In this document: positions 15,862 through 24,041 of the stretch, one piece after another | How the letters are laid out: each line of letters opens with the position of its first letter | Position numbering within the stretch: the stretch's first letter is position 1 | Source: an uncultured Oscillospiraceae bacterium | GTDB lineage: Bacteria > Bacillota > Clostridia > Oscillospirales > Oscillospiraceae | DNA length: 45,468 bases | Reading direction: 5' to 3' | NCBI GenBank assembly: GCA_934572445.1 | Contig: CAKTLD010000003.1 | Span: 1-45,468 of the forward strand | Position numbers and translations under genes: made by a program | Notes under the pieces: model-generated | What the model was told of the DNA's origin: nothing | The model's database searches: none | Seen by the model: only the letters and a program-made list of their open reading frames with translations

Positions 15862-17121
15862 ATGCGCACCGTCGAGACCATCAACGCCGTCATCATGGCG
15901 CTGTTTTTTATTTGCTATTCCTATCAGTTTTTTTATGTGGCCGTGTCGCTGCTGCACCGGAAAAGGGAGAGCGCACCCGCAGACCTGCACCGCCTGGCCG
16001 TGCTGATCGCCGCACGCAACGAGAGCGCCGTCATCGGCGCACTGCTTGAGAGCCTGCATGCGCAGAACTACCCACCCGAGCTGGTGGATATCTATGTTGG
16101 CGCGGACAACTGCACCGACAATACTGCCGCCGTCGCCCGTGCCCACGGCGCGCGCGTTTACGAGCGCGCGGACACGCTTCATGTCGGCAAGGGTTATGTG
16201 CTCAATTACCTGCTGCGCTGCATCGACGAGGCGGGCGAACACTATGACGCTTATGTTGTCCTCGACGCTGACAACATCCTTGATCCGGATTTCCTGCGCG
16301 AGATCGACCGCGTTCACTCTGGCGGCTACGAGATCGTCACCTGCTACCGCAACTCCAAGAACTACGGCGATAACTGGATCTCGGCGGGCTATGCGCTCTG
16401 GTTTCTGCGCGAGGCGCGGTACTTAAACGCCGCGCGCATGGCGCTCGGCAGCAGCTGCGCTGTCTCCGGCACGGGCTTCCTCTTTTCCGACAAGGTGCTG
16501 CGCGGCTGCGGCGGCTGGAACTTCTTCCTCCTTACCGAGGATATCGAGTTCACCATCGACAACGTGACCCGCGGCGTGAAGATCGGCTATGCCGGCGGCG
16601 CCGTGCTCTACGATGAGCAGCCTACGAGCTTCCGTCAGTCCTGGCGCCAGCGTCTGCGCTGGTCGAAGGGCTATCTGCAGGTCTTCCGCAGATACGGCGG
16701 CGCGCTGTTTGCCGGCATCTTCCGCGGCAGCTTTTCCTGCTACGATATGGCAATGAACATTATGCCCGCCGCCGTGCTCACCGGCACGAGCGTCGTGGTC
16801 AATGTCGGCGCGGCGGTGTCCCGCTTTGTTTCCGGCGGGTCAATGGCAGCGCTCGGCATTTCGATGCTGCAAACGCTTTTGAGCCTTTATCTGACGCTTT
16901 TCATCCTCGGCGCGATCACCACGGCGACGGAATGGCGGAACATTCACTGTCCGGAACGAAAAAAGCTCCTGTACACATTCACGTTCCCGCTGTTCATGCT
17001 TACCTATATCCCCATCTGCATCGCGTCGCTGTTCACGCGCGTGGAGTGGAAGCCCATCCGCCACGAACGCGCCATGACGCTCGATCAGATCCGGAGCGTC
17101 GCGCTGCGCACCCCGCAGTAA
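15862..17121 (+). CDS. Processive family 2 glycosyltransferase (cellulose/hyaluronan-synthase-like)
   Basis: A 419-residue membrane glycosyltransferase. One N-terminal helix (about 8-30) precedes a GT-A catalytic domain. The domain shows VLIAARNES, the nucleotide Asp in GADNCTDNT, the metal-binding DAD in VVLDADNILDP, the LLTEDIEFT acceptor motif and the processivity motif RQRLRW followed by SKGYLQV. Three to four helices end the protein. The set D, DxD, TED and QxxRW is that of synthases that polymerise and export polysaccharide. It has a GGGAGGATATGGT leader and ends in a strong terminator, so it is monocistronic. Product unknown: a beta-glucan, hyaluronan-like or poly-GlcNAc polymer is possible. 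Confidence 0.85.
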   Translation: MRTVETINAVIMALFFICYSYQFFYVAVSLLHRKRESAPADLHRLAVLIAARNESAVIGALLESLHAQNYPPELVDIYVGADNCTDNTAAVARAHGARVYERADTLHVGKGYVLNYLLRCIDEAGEHYDAYVVLDADNILDPDFLREIDRVHSGGYEIVTCYRNSKNYGDNWISAGYALWFLREARYLNAARMALGSSCAVSGTGFLFSDKVLRGCGGWNFFLLTEDIEFTIDNVTRGVKIGYAGGAVLYDEQPTSFRQSWRQRLRWSKGYLQVFRRYGGALFAGIFRGSFSCYDMAMNIMPAAVLTGTSVVVNVGAAVSRFVSGGSMAALGISMLQTLLSLYLTLFILGAITTATEWRNIHCPERKKLLYTFTFPLFMLTYIPICIASLFTRVEWKPIRHERAMTLDQIRSVALRTPQ

Positions 17122-17133
17122 TGGATCGGGGCG

Positions 17134-17167
17134 GCGGCAGAACGGTTTTTCCGTTCTGCCGCTTTTT
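17134..17167 (+). terminator. Intrinsic terminator after the glycosyltransferase
   Basis: A perfect 12-bp stem, GCGGCAGAACGG with its complement, 5-T loop and TTTTT tail. Confidence 0.93.
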
Positions 17168-17228
17168 CGCGCCTTTTTCACATTGCCCGCCTTGCCAGAA
17201 CAGGGAGGATATGGTATCCTGAATTATA

Positions 17229-17253
17229 CGCGGGGGTGTGAGCAGTCCCCGCG
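17229..17253 (+). other. Hairpin in the leader of the MATE gene
   Basis: CGCGGGG/CCCCGCG, 7 bp with an 11-base loop, directly after a TATAC-like -10. An imperfect upstream promoter lies near 17192-17228, next to a GGATA/TATCC dyad at 17208-17220. It has no T-tract, so it is not a terminator. Confidence 0.35.
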
Positions 17254-17286
17254 CAGTTCGAATATGAAGAAAAAGGATGTGTTATT

Positions 17287-18612
17287 TTGCTGCTCTCCGG
17301 GAAAAGTCTGAAGCATGACTTTGTCCGCTTCGCCTCAGCCACGATGGCTTCGCAGATGGTGTTCTCGCTTTACTCAATGGTCGACGGGCTGATGGTCTCC
17401 ATTGGTGTGAACGAGTACGCCATGAGCGCCGTCAACCTCGCCATTCCATTCACCAATGCGCTCTTTTCCATCGCGGTGCTCTTTGCCGTCGGTTCGTCCA
17501 CGCTCATCGCCATCTATCTCGCGCAGGAAAAGCGGCATGAGGCGGACGCGCTCTTTTCGCAGAATTTCGTCACGCTGCTCGTCATCGGCGCGCTCATCAC
17601 CGCGCTGGCGCTGTTCTTCCTGGAGCCGTTTGCGCGGCTGCTCGGCGCGGATGAGATCACGCTTGACTACGTCAAGCACTATATCCTTGGTATTGCGCCG
17701 TTCAGCGTGTGCTATCTGATCTCATACAACCTCGAGGTGCTCGTCAAGACCGACGGTTATCCCCGCTATGCGCTCTTTACGGTCATCCTTGGATGCCTGA
17801 CCAACTGCGTGCTCGACTATATCGCCATCTTCCGGCTCGATATGGGCGTGTTCGGCGCAGCGGCCGCCACAGGCATCTCCCAGCTCGTGACGTGCATCTC
17901 CTACTTTATTCACTTTTTCGGAAAGCGCTGCACCTTCCGCCTGCGCCGCTTCCGCTTTGACGCGCGCCTCTATGCACGCATCCTGCCCATCGGCCTTGCC
18001 GACGGCGTGACGGAGCTATGCACAGGACTGATGATCTTTCTTTTCAACCGCACGGTACTCAGATGTATCGGCACGGACGGCGTCGTGACCTACACGGTCA
18101 TCGCTTACGTCACCACCATTGTCATTAACCTCATGGTCGGCGTGTCGCAGGGCGCGCAGCCGCTCGTGAGCTATCACTACGGCAAGGGCGAGCATGACTC
18201 GTGCAGGCTGCTGCTGCGCTGCGCGCTCACGACCGTGTGCATCCTTGCGCCCGTGCTGTTTCTTGCATCGTTCCTGTTCGCGCCGCAGATCGTGCGCGCG
18301 TATCTTTCCCATGCGGACACAGCGCTGGTGGAATACTCGGTCGGCGCGTTCCGGCGCTACAGCGTTTCGTATCTGCTGTTGGGCTTCAACGTGGTGATCG
18401 GCGGGTTTATGACGGCCATCGAGCGCCCCGTGCCGGCCATCTGCATCTCTGTCGGGCGCGGCCTTGCGCTGCAAAGTGCGGTGCTGCTCGCGCTTGCGGC
18501 GCTCTTCGGCGGCGGCGCCGTGTGGTATACGCCGATCTTTTCCGAGGCGTTATGCCTTGCGATCTCGCTCTATGCGATGAAAAGTTTCCGCCGGCAGGCC
18601 GGCGGAAGGTAG
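17287..18612 (+). CDS. MATE family efflux transporter
   Basis: A 441-residue protein with twelve hydrophobic helices in two six-helix halves. It has typical MATE sequence: FVRFASATMASQMVFSLYSMVDGLMVSIGVNEYAMSAVNLA in helix 1-2 and LMVGVSQGAQPLVSYHYGKGEHD at the start of the second half. It would export drugs, organic cations or other small molecules in exchange for H+ or Na+. The start is a TTG at 17287 with AAAAAGGA nine bases upstream. An ATG at 17264 is out of frame and without a ribosome site (it would give only 15 residues). It is closely followed by a strong terminator and stands alone. Confidence 0.87.
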   Translation: MLLSGKSLKHDFVRFASATMASQMVFSLYSMVDGLMVSIGVNEYAMSAVNLAIPFTNALFSIAVLFAVGSSTLIAIYLAQEKRHEADALFSQNFVTLLVIGALITALALFFLEPFARLLGADEITLDYVKHYILGIAPFSVCYLISYNLEVLVKTDGYPRYALFTVILGCLTNCVLDYIAIFRLDMGVFGAAAATGISQLVTCISYFIHFFGKRCTFRLRRFRFDARLYARILPIGLADGVTELCTGLMIFLFNRTVLRCIGTDGVVTYTVIAYVTTIVINLMVGVSQGAQPLVSYHYGKGEHDSCRLLLRCALTTVCILAPVLFLASFLFAPQIVRAYLSHADTALVEYSVGAFRRYSVSYLLLGFNVVIGGFMTAIERPVPAICISVGRGLALQSAVLLALAALFGGGAVWYTPIFSEALCLAISLYAMKSFRRQAGGR

Positions 18613-18641
18613 CTGCAGCCGGGGAACTGCTGTGAAAAATG

Positions 18642-18675
18642 GGGACGCTCTCTTTGGAAAGGGAGCGTCCCTTTC
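18642..18675 (+). terminator. Intrinsic terminator after the MATE gene
   Basis: A 14-bp stem, GGGACGCTCTCTTT with its complement (one G-U), 2-base loop, followed by TTTC. Confidence 0.85.
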
Positions 18676-18689
18676 AGATATCCCGAGAG

Positions 18690-18726
18690 AAAGCCGCGGA
18701 GCCGTCCCCATCGGCTCCGCGGCTTT
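18690..18726. other. Second long hairpin between MATE and LuxR genes
   Basis: A perfect 15-bp stem, AAAGCCGCGGAGCCG with its complement, 7-base loop. No T-run beyond the stem on plus. On minus the stem ends TTT then CTCTC. It may be a backup terminator. The rest of the stretch to 18937 holds nothing I recognise. Confidence 0.5.
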
Positions 18727-18937
18727 GACTGCTTGTGCCCCGAAGAGCTGTGCAGCCCGTGGGAGCCGGTACCTGCCGGGTGCCGCGGCAGAACGGCCCG
18801 GCGATCTTCTGCCTTCACTGCCGCTTTGCCTGCATATCTCCGCCTTTGCGCAATTCACGGCTGCTTCAGGGGGGCGGCCCTGCGGCAGCCTGCCGGGACG
18901 GCCTTGCCGCGCTCTCTGCGCCTTTCTGCACTTTTTC

Positions 18938-18966
18938 TTGCAATTTGCTCCATATTCGGTCATAAT
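18938..18966 (+). promoter_or_regulatory. Promoter of the LuxR-type regulator
   Basis: TTGCAA at 18938-18943 and CATAAT at 18961-18966 with a 17-base spacer; start expected near 18973, about 29 bases before the ATG. Confidence 0.7.
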
Positions 18967-19001
18967 ATCAGCAGTAAGACATCAGTGCGGAGGAACGCGC
19001 C

Positions 19002-21485
19002 ATGCCAAGACGAAAGTGGGACCTGAACACCATTTACATATCCGAGCGCCTGCAGGAATGTCTGCGCCCGATCTCGCGCTGCGCGCTCACGACTGTCGTT
19101 GCCCCCATGGGCTACGGAAAGACAACGGCGGTAAGCTGGTATCTCGGCGAGCGCGCGAAGGCTGAACCGCTGCGCGTGGTCCGCATCAGCGTGTATTCCG
19201 ATAACCTCGCCATCTTCTGGAAAAGTGTGCAGGATGCCTTTGCCCATGCGGGCTTCGATCTCCTGCGCGGCTATCCCTGCCCGACCGATGCAGCGGGCGG
19301 CAGCCTTTTGACCGACGACCTCTGCCACACGCTGGCAGGGGCGGGGAGCTGCTATATCTTCATCGACGATTTCCACCTGCTCACCGATAACCGCGCGGCC
19401 AGCTATCTCTGCACGCTGGCCGGCCGCCTGCCGGAAAACGTGCACCTCATTGTCGCCAGCCGCGACCGCTTTCTCCCTGCGGGAGAGGTCGTGCGCCTCG
19501 GCGCCCGCGTCTATCAGATCGGTACGGAGCAGCTGCGTCTCAACCATACCGAGCTTGCCGTTTATGCCCATCGCTGCGGCACCGAGCTTTCCGATGAGCA
19601 GATCGATGCGCTGCTCTATTCCAGCGAGGGCTGGTTCTCTGCCATCTACCTCAACCTGCGCACGCTCTCCGAGCGCGGCGCGCTGCCTGACCGCAGCTCG
19701 GACATTTATGCGATGTTCATTGCCGCGATGATCGACCCGCTTCCCGCGCGGCAGCGGGAGTTTCTTGCGGTCATGGGCCTTGCCGATGAATTTACCGTCG
19801 AAATGGCGGAGTTCGTCACCGGCAGTAAAAACGTTCCCGCGCTGCTCGCCGCGCTGACGGCGCAGAACGCCTTTGTCAAATGCCTGCCCGACGGCGTGAC
19901 CTACCGCTTCCATCACATGATGAAAGAGTGCGCCGAGCGCACCTTTTCCGCACTGGACGAAAAGAAGCAGGCTGCCTACCGCAGCCGCTACGGCGCATGG
20001 TATGAGGGAAAACGGCAGTATCTCCATGCGCTGGCCGCCTACCGCGCCAGCGGGGACTTTGACGCGGCGCTGCGCGTGATCCGCAGCGATGCGGGCATCC
20101 TGCTGGCCTCGCTCAAGCCGGAGGCAGTGCTCTCGCTGCTGGATGAATGCCCCGCGCGCGTGCTCAAGGCGCATCCGCTGGCGCTGCTGGTGCTGATGCG
20201 CAGCATGTTCAACTGGCGGCTCATCCCGAAGATGATGGAGCTTAAGGCGCTGCTGCTTGCCGCCATCGAAGAGCAGCCGGAAATGTCCGCCGAGGAGCGC
20301 GGCAACCTGCTGGGCGAGTGCGACCTGATCATGAGCTTCCTCTGCTATAACGATATCAGCGCCATGAGCCGCCTGCACCGCAGCGCCAGCGCGCAGATGT
20401 CGCGCCCTGCCATCAGTATCCGCAACGAGGGCGGATGGACGTTCGGCTCGCCGTCGGTGCTGATGATGTTTCACCGCGCGCCGGGCGCGCTCATGAGCGA
20501 ACTCACCGAGATGGACGAGTGCATGCCCCACTACTACAAGATCACGAACGGCCATGGCCAGGGCGCGGAGAAGATCATGCGCGCCGAGGCTGCGCTGATG
20601 CAGGGCCGCTTTGCCGACGCGCAGATCGGACTGGAGAGCGCCTATGCGCGGATCGACGGCAACGGGCAGGAGAATATGGCTCTCTGCTGCGATTTCCTTG
20701 CCTGGCGGCTCGCTCTGTGCACGGGCGCCGCACCGCGGCAGAGCCTTGCCCACCGCCGCGAGACGCTTTTGCGGCACCACAACGCCGCGTGGCTCAACAT
20801 CTGGAGCGCCGGCAGCGCCTATTATCATGCGCTGCTGGGCGCGGAGGAGAAGATCCCTGATCTTTTCCGCGGGCACGCGCTCTCGTCGGTCAACTTCCTT
20901 GCCCCGGGCAGGCCTATGATGGAGATGATCGAAAATCAGGTCTATCTTGCTCAGGGAGAATACGCCCGTGTCATCGGCCGCAGCGAGGGGCTGCTTGCCC
21001 AGTGCGCCGCGCTGCATTATGCGCTTGTAGCGCTGCACGTCCGCCTTCAGACCGCCGCCGCTTATGAAAAAATGGGCAAGCGGGAGCAGGCGCTCGCTCT
21101 TTTGCGTCAGGCGCTGGCCGATGCCGCACCGGACGGCTTTGTCCTCCCGTTCGCGGAAAACTACCGCTGTCTCGGCCCTTTGCTGGAGGCATACGCGCAC
21201 GATGACTTTTCAAGGCACGTCGTATCTCTCGGCGCGGAGTACGAGGCTCGCTGTGCGCAGCTTCGTGCCGGCGCGCGGCCCGCGCACCTTGCGGGACTGA
21301 ACGGACGCGAGCAGGAGATCGTTCGTCTGATCGCCGCGCGCGCGAGCAACCGTGAGATCGCGGAAACACTTTTCCTCTCCGAGGGCAGCGTGAAGCAGTA
21401 TGTCAACCAGATCTACGCAAAGCTCCACATCGAGGGAGACACGCGCATCAAGCGCCGCCGCCTGGCAGAACTTGGAAAAAACTAA
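19002..21485 (+). CDS. MalT/LAL-type STAND-ATPase LuxR transcriptional activator
   Basis: A large regulator of 827 residues. The N-terminal NTPase has Walker A APMGYGKTT (about 34-42) and Walker B CYIFIDDFHLL (about 119-129). A winged-helix and helical TPR-like sensor region (about 240-740) follows. The C-terminal LuxR helix-turn-helix reads LNGREQEIVRLIAARASNREIAETLFLSEGSVKQYVNQIYAKL (read in parts, about 766-810). In this family ligand and ATP binding drive oligomerisation and activation. It starts from a GGAGG site and its own promoter. Downstream, after a hairpin at 21507-21547, begins the DUF2442-lipoprotein-LemA run on the same strand with only 96 bases between, so that run is its most likely target. 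This is inference. Confidence 0.9.
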   Translation: MPRRKWDLNTIYISERLQECLRPISRCALTTVVAPMGYGKTTAVSWYLGERAKAEPLRVVRISVYSDNLAIFWKSVQDAFAHAGFDLLRGYPCPTDAAGGSLLTDDLCHTLAGAGSCYIFIDDFHLLTDNRAASYLCTLAGRLPENVHLIVASRDRFLPAGEVVRLGARVYQIGTEQLRLNHTELAVYAHRCGTELSDEQIDALLYSSEGWFSAIYLNLRTLSERGALPDRSSDIYAMFIAAMIDPLPARQREFLAVMGLADEFTVEMAEFVTGSKNVPALLAALTAQNAFVKCLPDGVTYRFHHMMKECAERTFSALDEKKQAAYRSRYGAWYEGKRQYLHALAAYRASGDFDAALRVIRSDAGILLASLKPEAVLSLLDECPARVLKAHPLALLVLMRSMFNWRLIPKMMELKALLLAAIEEQPEMSAEERGNLLGECDLIMSFLCYNDISAMSRLHRSASAQMSRPAISIRNEGGWTFGSPSVLMMFHRAPGALMSELTEMDECMPHYYKITNGHGQGAEKIMRAEAALMQGRFADAQIGLESAYARIDGNGQENMALCCDFLAWRLALCTGAAPRQSLAHRRETLLRHHNAAWLNIWSAGSAYYHALLGAEEKIPDLFRGHALSSVNFLAPGRPMMEMIENQVYLAQGEYARVIGRSEGLLAQCAALHYALVALHVRLQTAAAYEKMGKREQALALLRQALADAAPDGFVLPFAENYRCLGPLLEAYAHDDFSRHVVSLGAEYEARCAQLRAGARPAHLAGLNGREQEIVRLIAARASNREIAETLFLSEGSVKQYVNQIYAKLHIEGDTRIKRRRLAELGKN

Positions 21486-21506
21486 CCTTTGGTTAATAGC
21501 TATGGC

Positions 21507-21547
21507 AAAAGATCCGCCGTACAATGGCTGTACGGTGGATCTTTTTT
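21507..21547 (+). terminator. Terminator/attenuator between the LuxR gene and the lipoprotein cassette
   Basis: A 17-bp stem (one G-U; AAAAGATCC... with its complement) and a 5-base loop are followed by TTTTTTGC. I see no convincing promoter between this hairpin and the DUF2442 start at 21582. The cassette therefore either depends on partial read-through of this terminator or on an activator-dependent promoter without consensus boxes. Confidence 0.8.
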
Positions 21548-21581
21548 GCTTTTTCCGCTTTGAAGAAAGGAGGACTCACAT

Positions 21582-21845
21582 TTGTACCGCAAATATATCT
21601 CAGCCGTGGCACCGCTTCAGGACCACGTCCTTCAGGTGGATTTCGTCTCCGGCAGCCGTCTGCTGCTGGACATGAAGCCCTATCTCGACAGGCTGCGCTT
21701 TCAGCCGCTTGCCGACAGTGAGGTGTGGAACAGCGCCGTCACGAACGGTATCTTTGTCCGCTTTGGCAGCGTGGAGCTGAGCCACGACGAGCTGCTGTCC
21801 ATGGCGGAGCAGGGACACGGCGCATTTGGAAATTATGGAGGATAA
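21582..21845 (+). CDS. DUF2442 domain protein
   Basis: A soluble 87-residue protein: VAPLQDHVLQVDFVSGSRLLLDMKPYL, then a short beta/alpha part with FVRFGSVELSHDELLSMAEQG. This is the usual DUF2442 pattern. The start is a TTG with AAAGGAGG eight bases upstream. DUF2442 genes are often seen paired with DUF4160 genes in toxin-antitoxin-like couples; no DUF4160 partner is present here. Instead its stop overlaps the first possible ATG of the first lipoprotein gene (TAATG), so it is the first cistron of the lipoprotein-LemA operon. Function unknown; a role in the operon's regulation is possible. Confidence 0.75.
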   Translation: MYRKYISAVAPLQDHVLQVDFVSGSRLLLDMKPYLDRLRFQPLADSEVWNSAVTNGIFVRFGSVELSHDELLSMAEQGHGAFGNYGG

Positions 21846-21850
21846 TGAGA

Positions 21851-22675
21851 ATGAACAAACAGAAGAACAACAGGACCCTGCTGCTGGCGCTGCTGTTGGC
21901 GCTCAGCCTGATGCTGTCCGCCTGCGGCGGCGGAATGGACGACGGCGGCAGCGATGTTCCCGACGATGACGGCCTCGGCGGCGGGACAGAAATGAACAAC
22001 GGCGGCAGCGAGGACGCGGCAAACGGCGACTTCAGCGTCTACGAGGGTATCTGGCTCGCTGAGGCGAACAACGAATACGATTATCTTGAGATCGCGGCGG
22101 ATGGCAGCTGGTCGCTCTACATCGGCAACGACGTGATCGCCGACGGCTATCTCCAGTATGAGCCGGAGTGGGAGAGCATCTACGCCTATAACGATCAGGA
22201 CGGCTCCGGCGGCCGCTTTGCGCTGGAGGACGGCGGCCGGCTCTACATCTCTACCTATGGCTACTTCAACTTTGCGGACGGCATGGAGTATCTCTGGTTC
22301 GATGAGAATGGCAGCGGCAATACGGACGGCTATACCGAGGATGACGCGAACGGCACCGGCGGTACGGACGGCGGCTACAGCAATTACGACAGCTACGATA
22401 TCTCATCGCTCGCAGGCATCTGGTACTACGACGGCGATCTTGCGTCCGACAGCTTCATCGTTATCGACGACAACGGCGGCTGGTCGCTCTATCAGCGCGC
22501 CCCCGGCGCGGAAAATGCCGAGGTCGACTCCGGCTGGATCAGCGACGCGGGCGAGGCAAACACCTTCTATGCCGATTCCGCGGTTTACGACGGCGTTTCC
22601 TACCGCATGTATGTCTTTGAGACCGACGTGATGATGTGGGGCGGTGAGGACGACTATTACGAGCGCATGGAATAA
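21851..22675 (+). CDS. Acidic surface lipoprotein with two related domains (cassette lipoprotein 1)
   Basis: A 274-residue lipoprotein: signal peptide with lipobox MLSAC (Cys25) and a long Gly/Asp/Ser-rich linker to about residue 55. Two similar beta-rich domains follow. The first begins YEGIWLAEANNEYDYLEIAADGSWSLY, the second LAGIWYYDGDLASDSFIVIDDNGGWSLY (read in parts), so they probably arose by internal duplication. The protein is strongly acidic and ends WGGEDDYYERME. I do not recognise a named family beyond the GxW...GSWSLY pattern, which looks like a small lipocalin-like or META-like beta barrel. ATG 21851 has GGAGG nine bases upstream; ATG 21845 is also possible. It is second in the run and is followed by three relatives. 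Confidence 0.72.
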   Translation: MNKQKNNRTLLLALLLALSLMLSACGGGMDDGGSDVPDDDGLGGGTEMNNGGSEDAANGDFSVYEGIWLAEANNEYDYLEIAADGSWSLYIGNDVIADGYLQYEPEWESIYAYNDQDGSGGRFALEDGGRLYISTYGYFNFADGMEYLWFDENGSGNTDGYTEDDANGTGGTDGGYSNYDSYDISSLAGIWYYDGDLASDSFIVIDDNGGWSLYQRAPGAENAEVDSGWISDAGEANTFYADSAVYDGVSYRMYVFETDVMMWGGEDDYYERME

Positions 22676-22706
22676 AAAATCTGAGAGGATAGAAAAGGAG
22701 AGAGCT

Positions 22707-24023
22707 ATGAATATCATCAAAAGGACCTCGGCACTGCTGCTGGCGCTCCTGCTCTGCCTGAGTCTTGCCGCCTGCGGCGGCTCCGGCGACGTGGCGGGGG
22801 ATGACTGGCGCACGACCGGCGTGGTCGCGGGCAGCGGCACCATCACGCACGACGGAGAAAGCGTGGATGTGCTGGTCACGGTGAGCGAGAGCAGCGCTGC
22901 CTTCTACAGGGACCTCCCCGAGCAGGTGCTGTTTGACAGCGTATCCTTTCCCATGAATATCCCCGACGCGGAGCAGGCCTTCAACGCCATCTCCTTTGAA
23001 GACCTTGACGGCGACGGCGAGAGCGACGTGCTCGTCAGTTTCATCCACGAAAACGGCGATGCGACGGAGCTGATCTGGATCTGGGATTCCGTGGAGCGCT
23101 ATGTTTTCCGCGAGGATCTTTCGAGCGTCACCGTCAGCGGCGGCCTTTCCGACTATGTCGGCCTGTGGGAATATCAGGGCGAAAACCTCTGGCTGCGCAT
23201 CCATGACGACGCGACCTGGGAGTTCGTGAACGATCAGGACGATGTGATCGAGTATGGCACGCTGTGGGTAGACGAAAATGGCGTCACGCTTCACTTTGAC
23301 GGCAGCGGCGATACGCTACAGCTCGACCGCACCGTGAGCGGCGATTTGATCGACGCCGTGAACGGCGGCACGCTCCTGCCTGTGGAGGGCATCCAGTCTC
23401 AGGCTCCGTACTTCACAAGAAACGGCCTGGAGATCAATGCCGCCGCGGAGATGGGGACATTCCTGCTGGAGGACGGCGTTTGCAGTTATTCGGGCCTCGG
23501 TGACGGTTACAATACCGGCGACTGCTATTGGGAACTCAGCAAAAAATACGATCAGACGCACGACGGCATCCGTGAGCTCCAGTTCGACGCGATCTGCTAC
23601 ATCCCCGACAGCTCCATCCCGTATTTTGCCGAGAAGTACATCACCAATACCGACAGCGAGCTGTACGACTTCTACACCGGCATGTGGCTCACCACCGCAA
23701 CGGCCTACGGAAACAGCCAGCGCGGCGACAATTACTATCTCCACACCGTCAGCTGGCAGGGCAACAGCTACCTCATTGAATTTGCCTATTCCACCGACTG
23801 GCAGTACAATGTCGGCGACTGGGCGCAGGTGCTGACCAAGAGCTATGTTGTCTATCTCCCCGAGGACTATGACGGCCTGGTGTTTGCCGCCGAGGCACAG
23901 CCGGATAACTATAAGGACAGCGCCAAGCGCATGCAGCTCGACAGCATCGCGCCCGAGGCCGGCGTTATGGACATCGACACGGTTGATCCCTACAGCAGTC
24001 TCTATTTCAGCATCTGCTATTAA
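22707..24023 (+). CDS. Large acidic surface lipoprotein (cassette lipoprotein 2)
   Basis: A 438-residue lipoprotein with signal peptide and lipobox LSLAAC (Cys23). Near residue 100 lies FEDLDGDGESDVLVSF, a calcium-binding-like DxDGDG loop of the kind found in VCBS/FG-GAP repeats. A domain starting YVGLWEYQGENLWLRIHDDATWEFV matches the GxW...W pattern of its neighbours. The C-terminal third is aromatic and beta-rich (YYLHTVSWQGNSYLIEFAYSTDWQYNVGDW). No enzyme signature is seen. AAAAGGAGAG precedes the ATG. The 38 bases coding its lipobox region match those of lipoprotein 3 with one difference, indicating duplication or gene conversion. Function unknown; surface binding or sensing of a ligand is a guess. 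Confidence 0.72.
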   Translation: MNIIKRTSALLLALLLCLSLAACGGSGDVAGDDWRTTGVVAGSGTITHDGESVDVLVTVSESSAAFYRDLPEQVLFDSVSFPMNIPDAEQAFNAISFEDLDGDGESDVLVSFIHENGDATELIWIWDSVERYVFREDLSSVTVSGGLSDYVGLWEYQGENLWLRIHDDATWEFVNDQDDVIEYGTLWVDENGVTLHFDGSGDTLQLDRTVSGDLIDAVNGGTLLPVEGIQSQAPYFTRNGLEINAAAEMGTFLLEDGVCSYSGLGDGYNTGDCYWELSKKYDQTHDGIRELQFDAICYIPDSSIPYFAEKYITNTDSELYDFYTGMWLTTATAYGNSQRGDNYYLHTVSWQGNSYLIEFAYSTDWQYNVGDWAQVLTKSYVVYLPEDYDGLVFAAEAQPDNYKDSAKRMQLDSIAPEAGVMDIDTVDPYSSLYFSICY

Positions 24024-24041
24024 GAACGGAGGACAGACAGA

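Noticed and set aside
17264..17311. ATG upstream of the MATE start giving MKKKDVLFCCSPGKV, possibly a leader peptide or a -1 frameshift start
   Set aside because: It lacks a ribosome site, whereas the TTG at 17287 is well placed behind AAAAAGGA. A frameshift would need experimental support.
18960..21200. 746-codon minus-strand open frame opposite the LuxR regulator
   Set aside because: It is a complement-strand shadow of a protein with intact Walker and helix-turn-helix motifs; low-complexity composition and no family pattern.
21725..21850. Longer N-terminus for lipoprotein 1, starting inside the DUF2442 gene
   Set aside because: It would bury the signal peptide behind 40 Arg-rich residues; the start behind GGAGG restores a normal lipoprotein signal.
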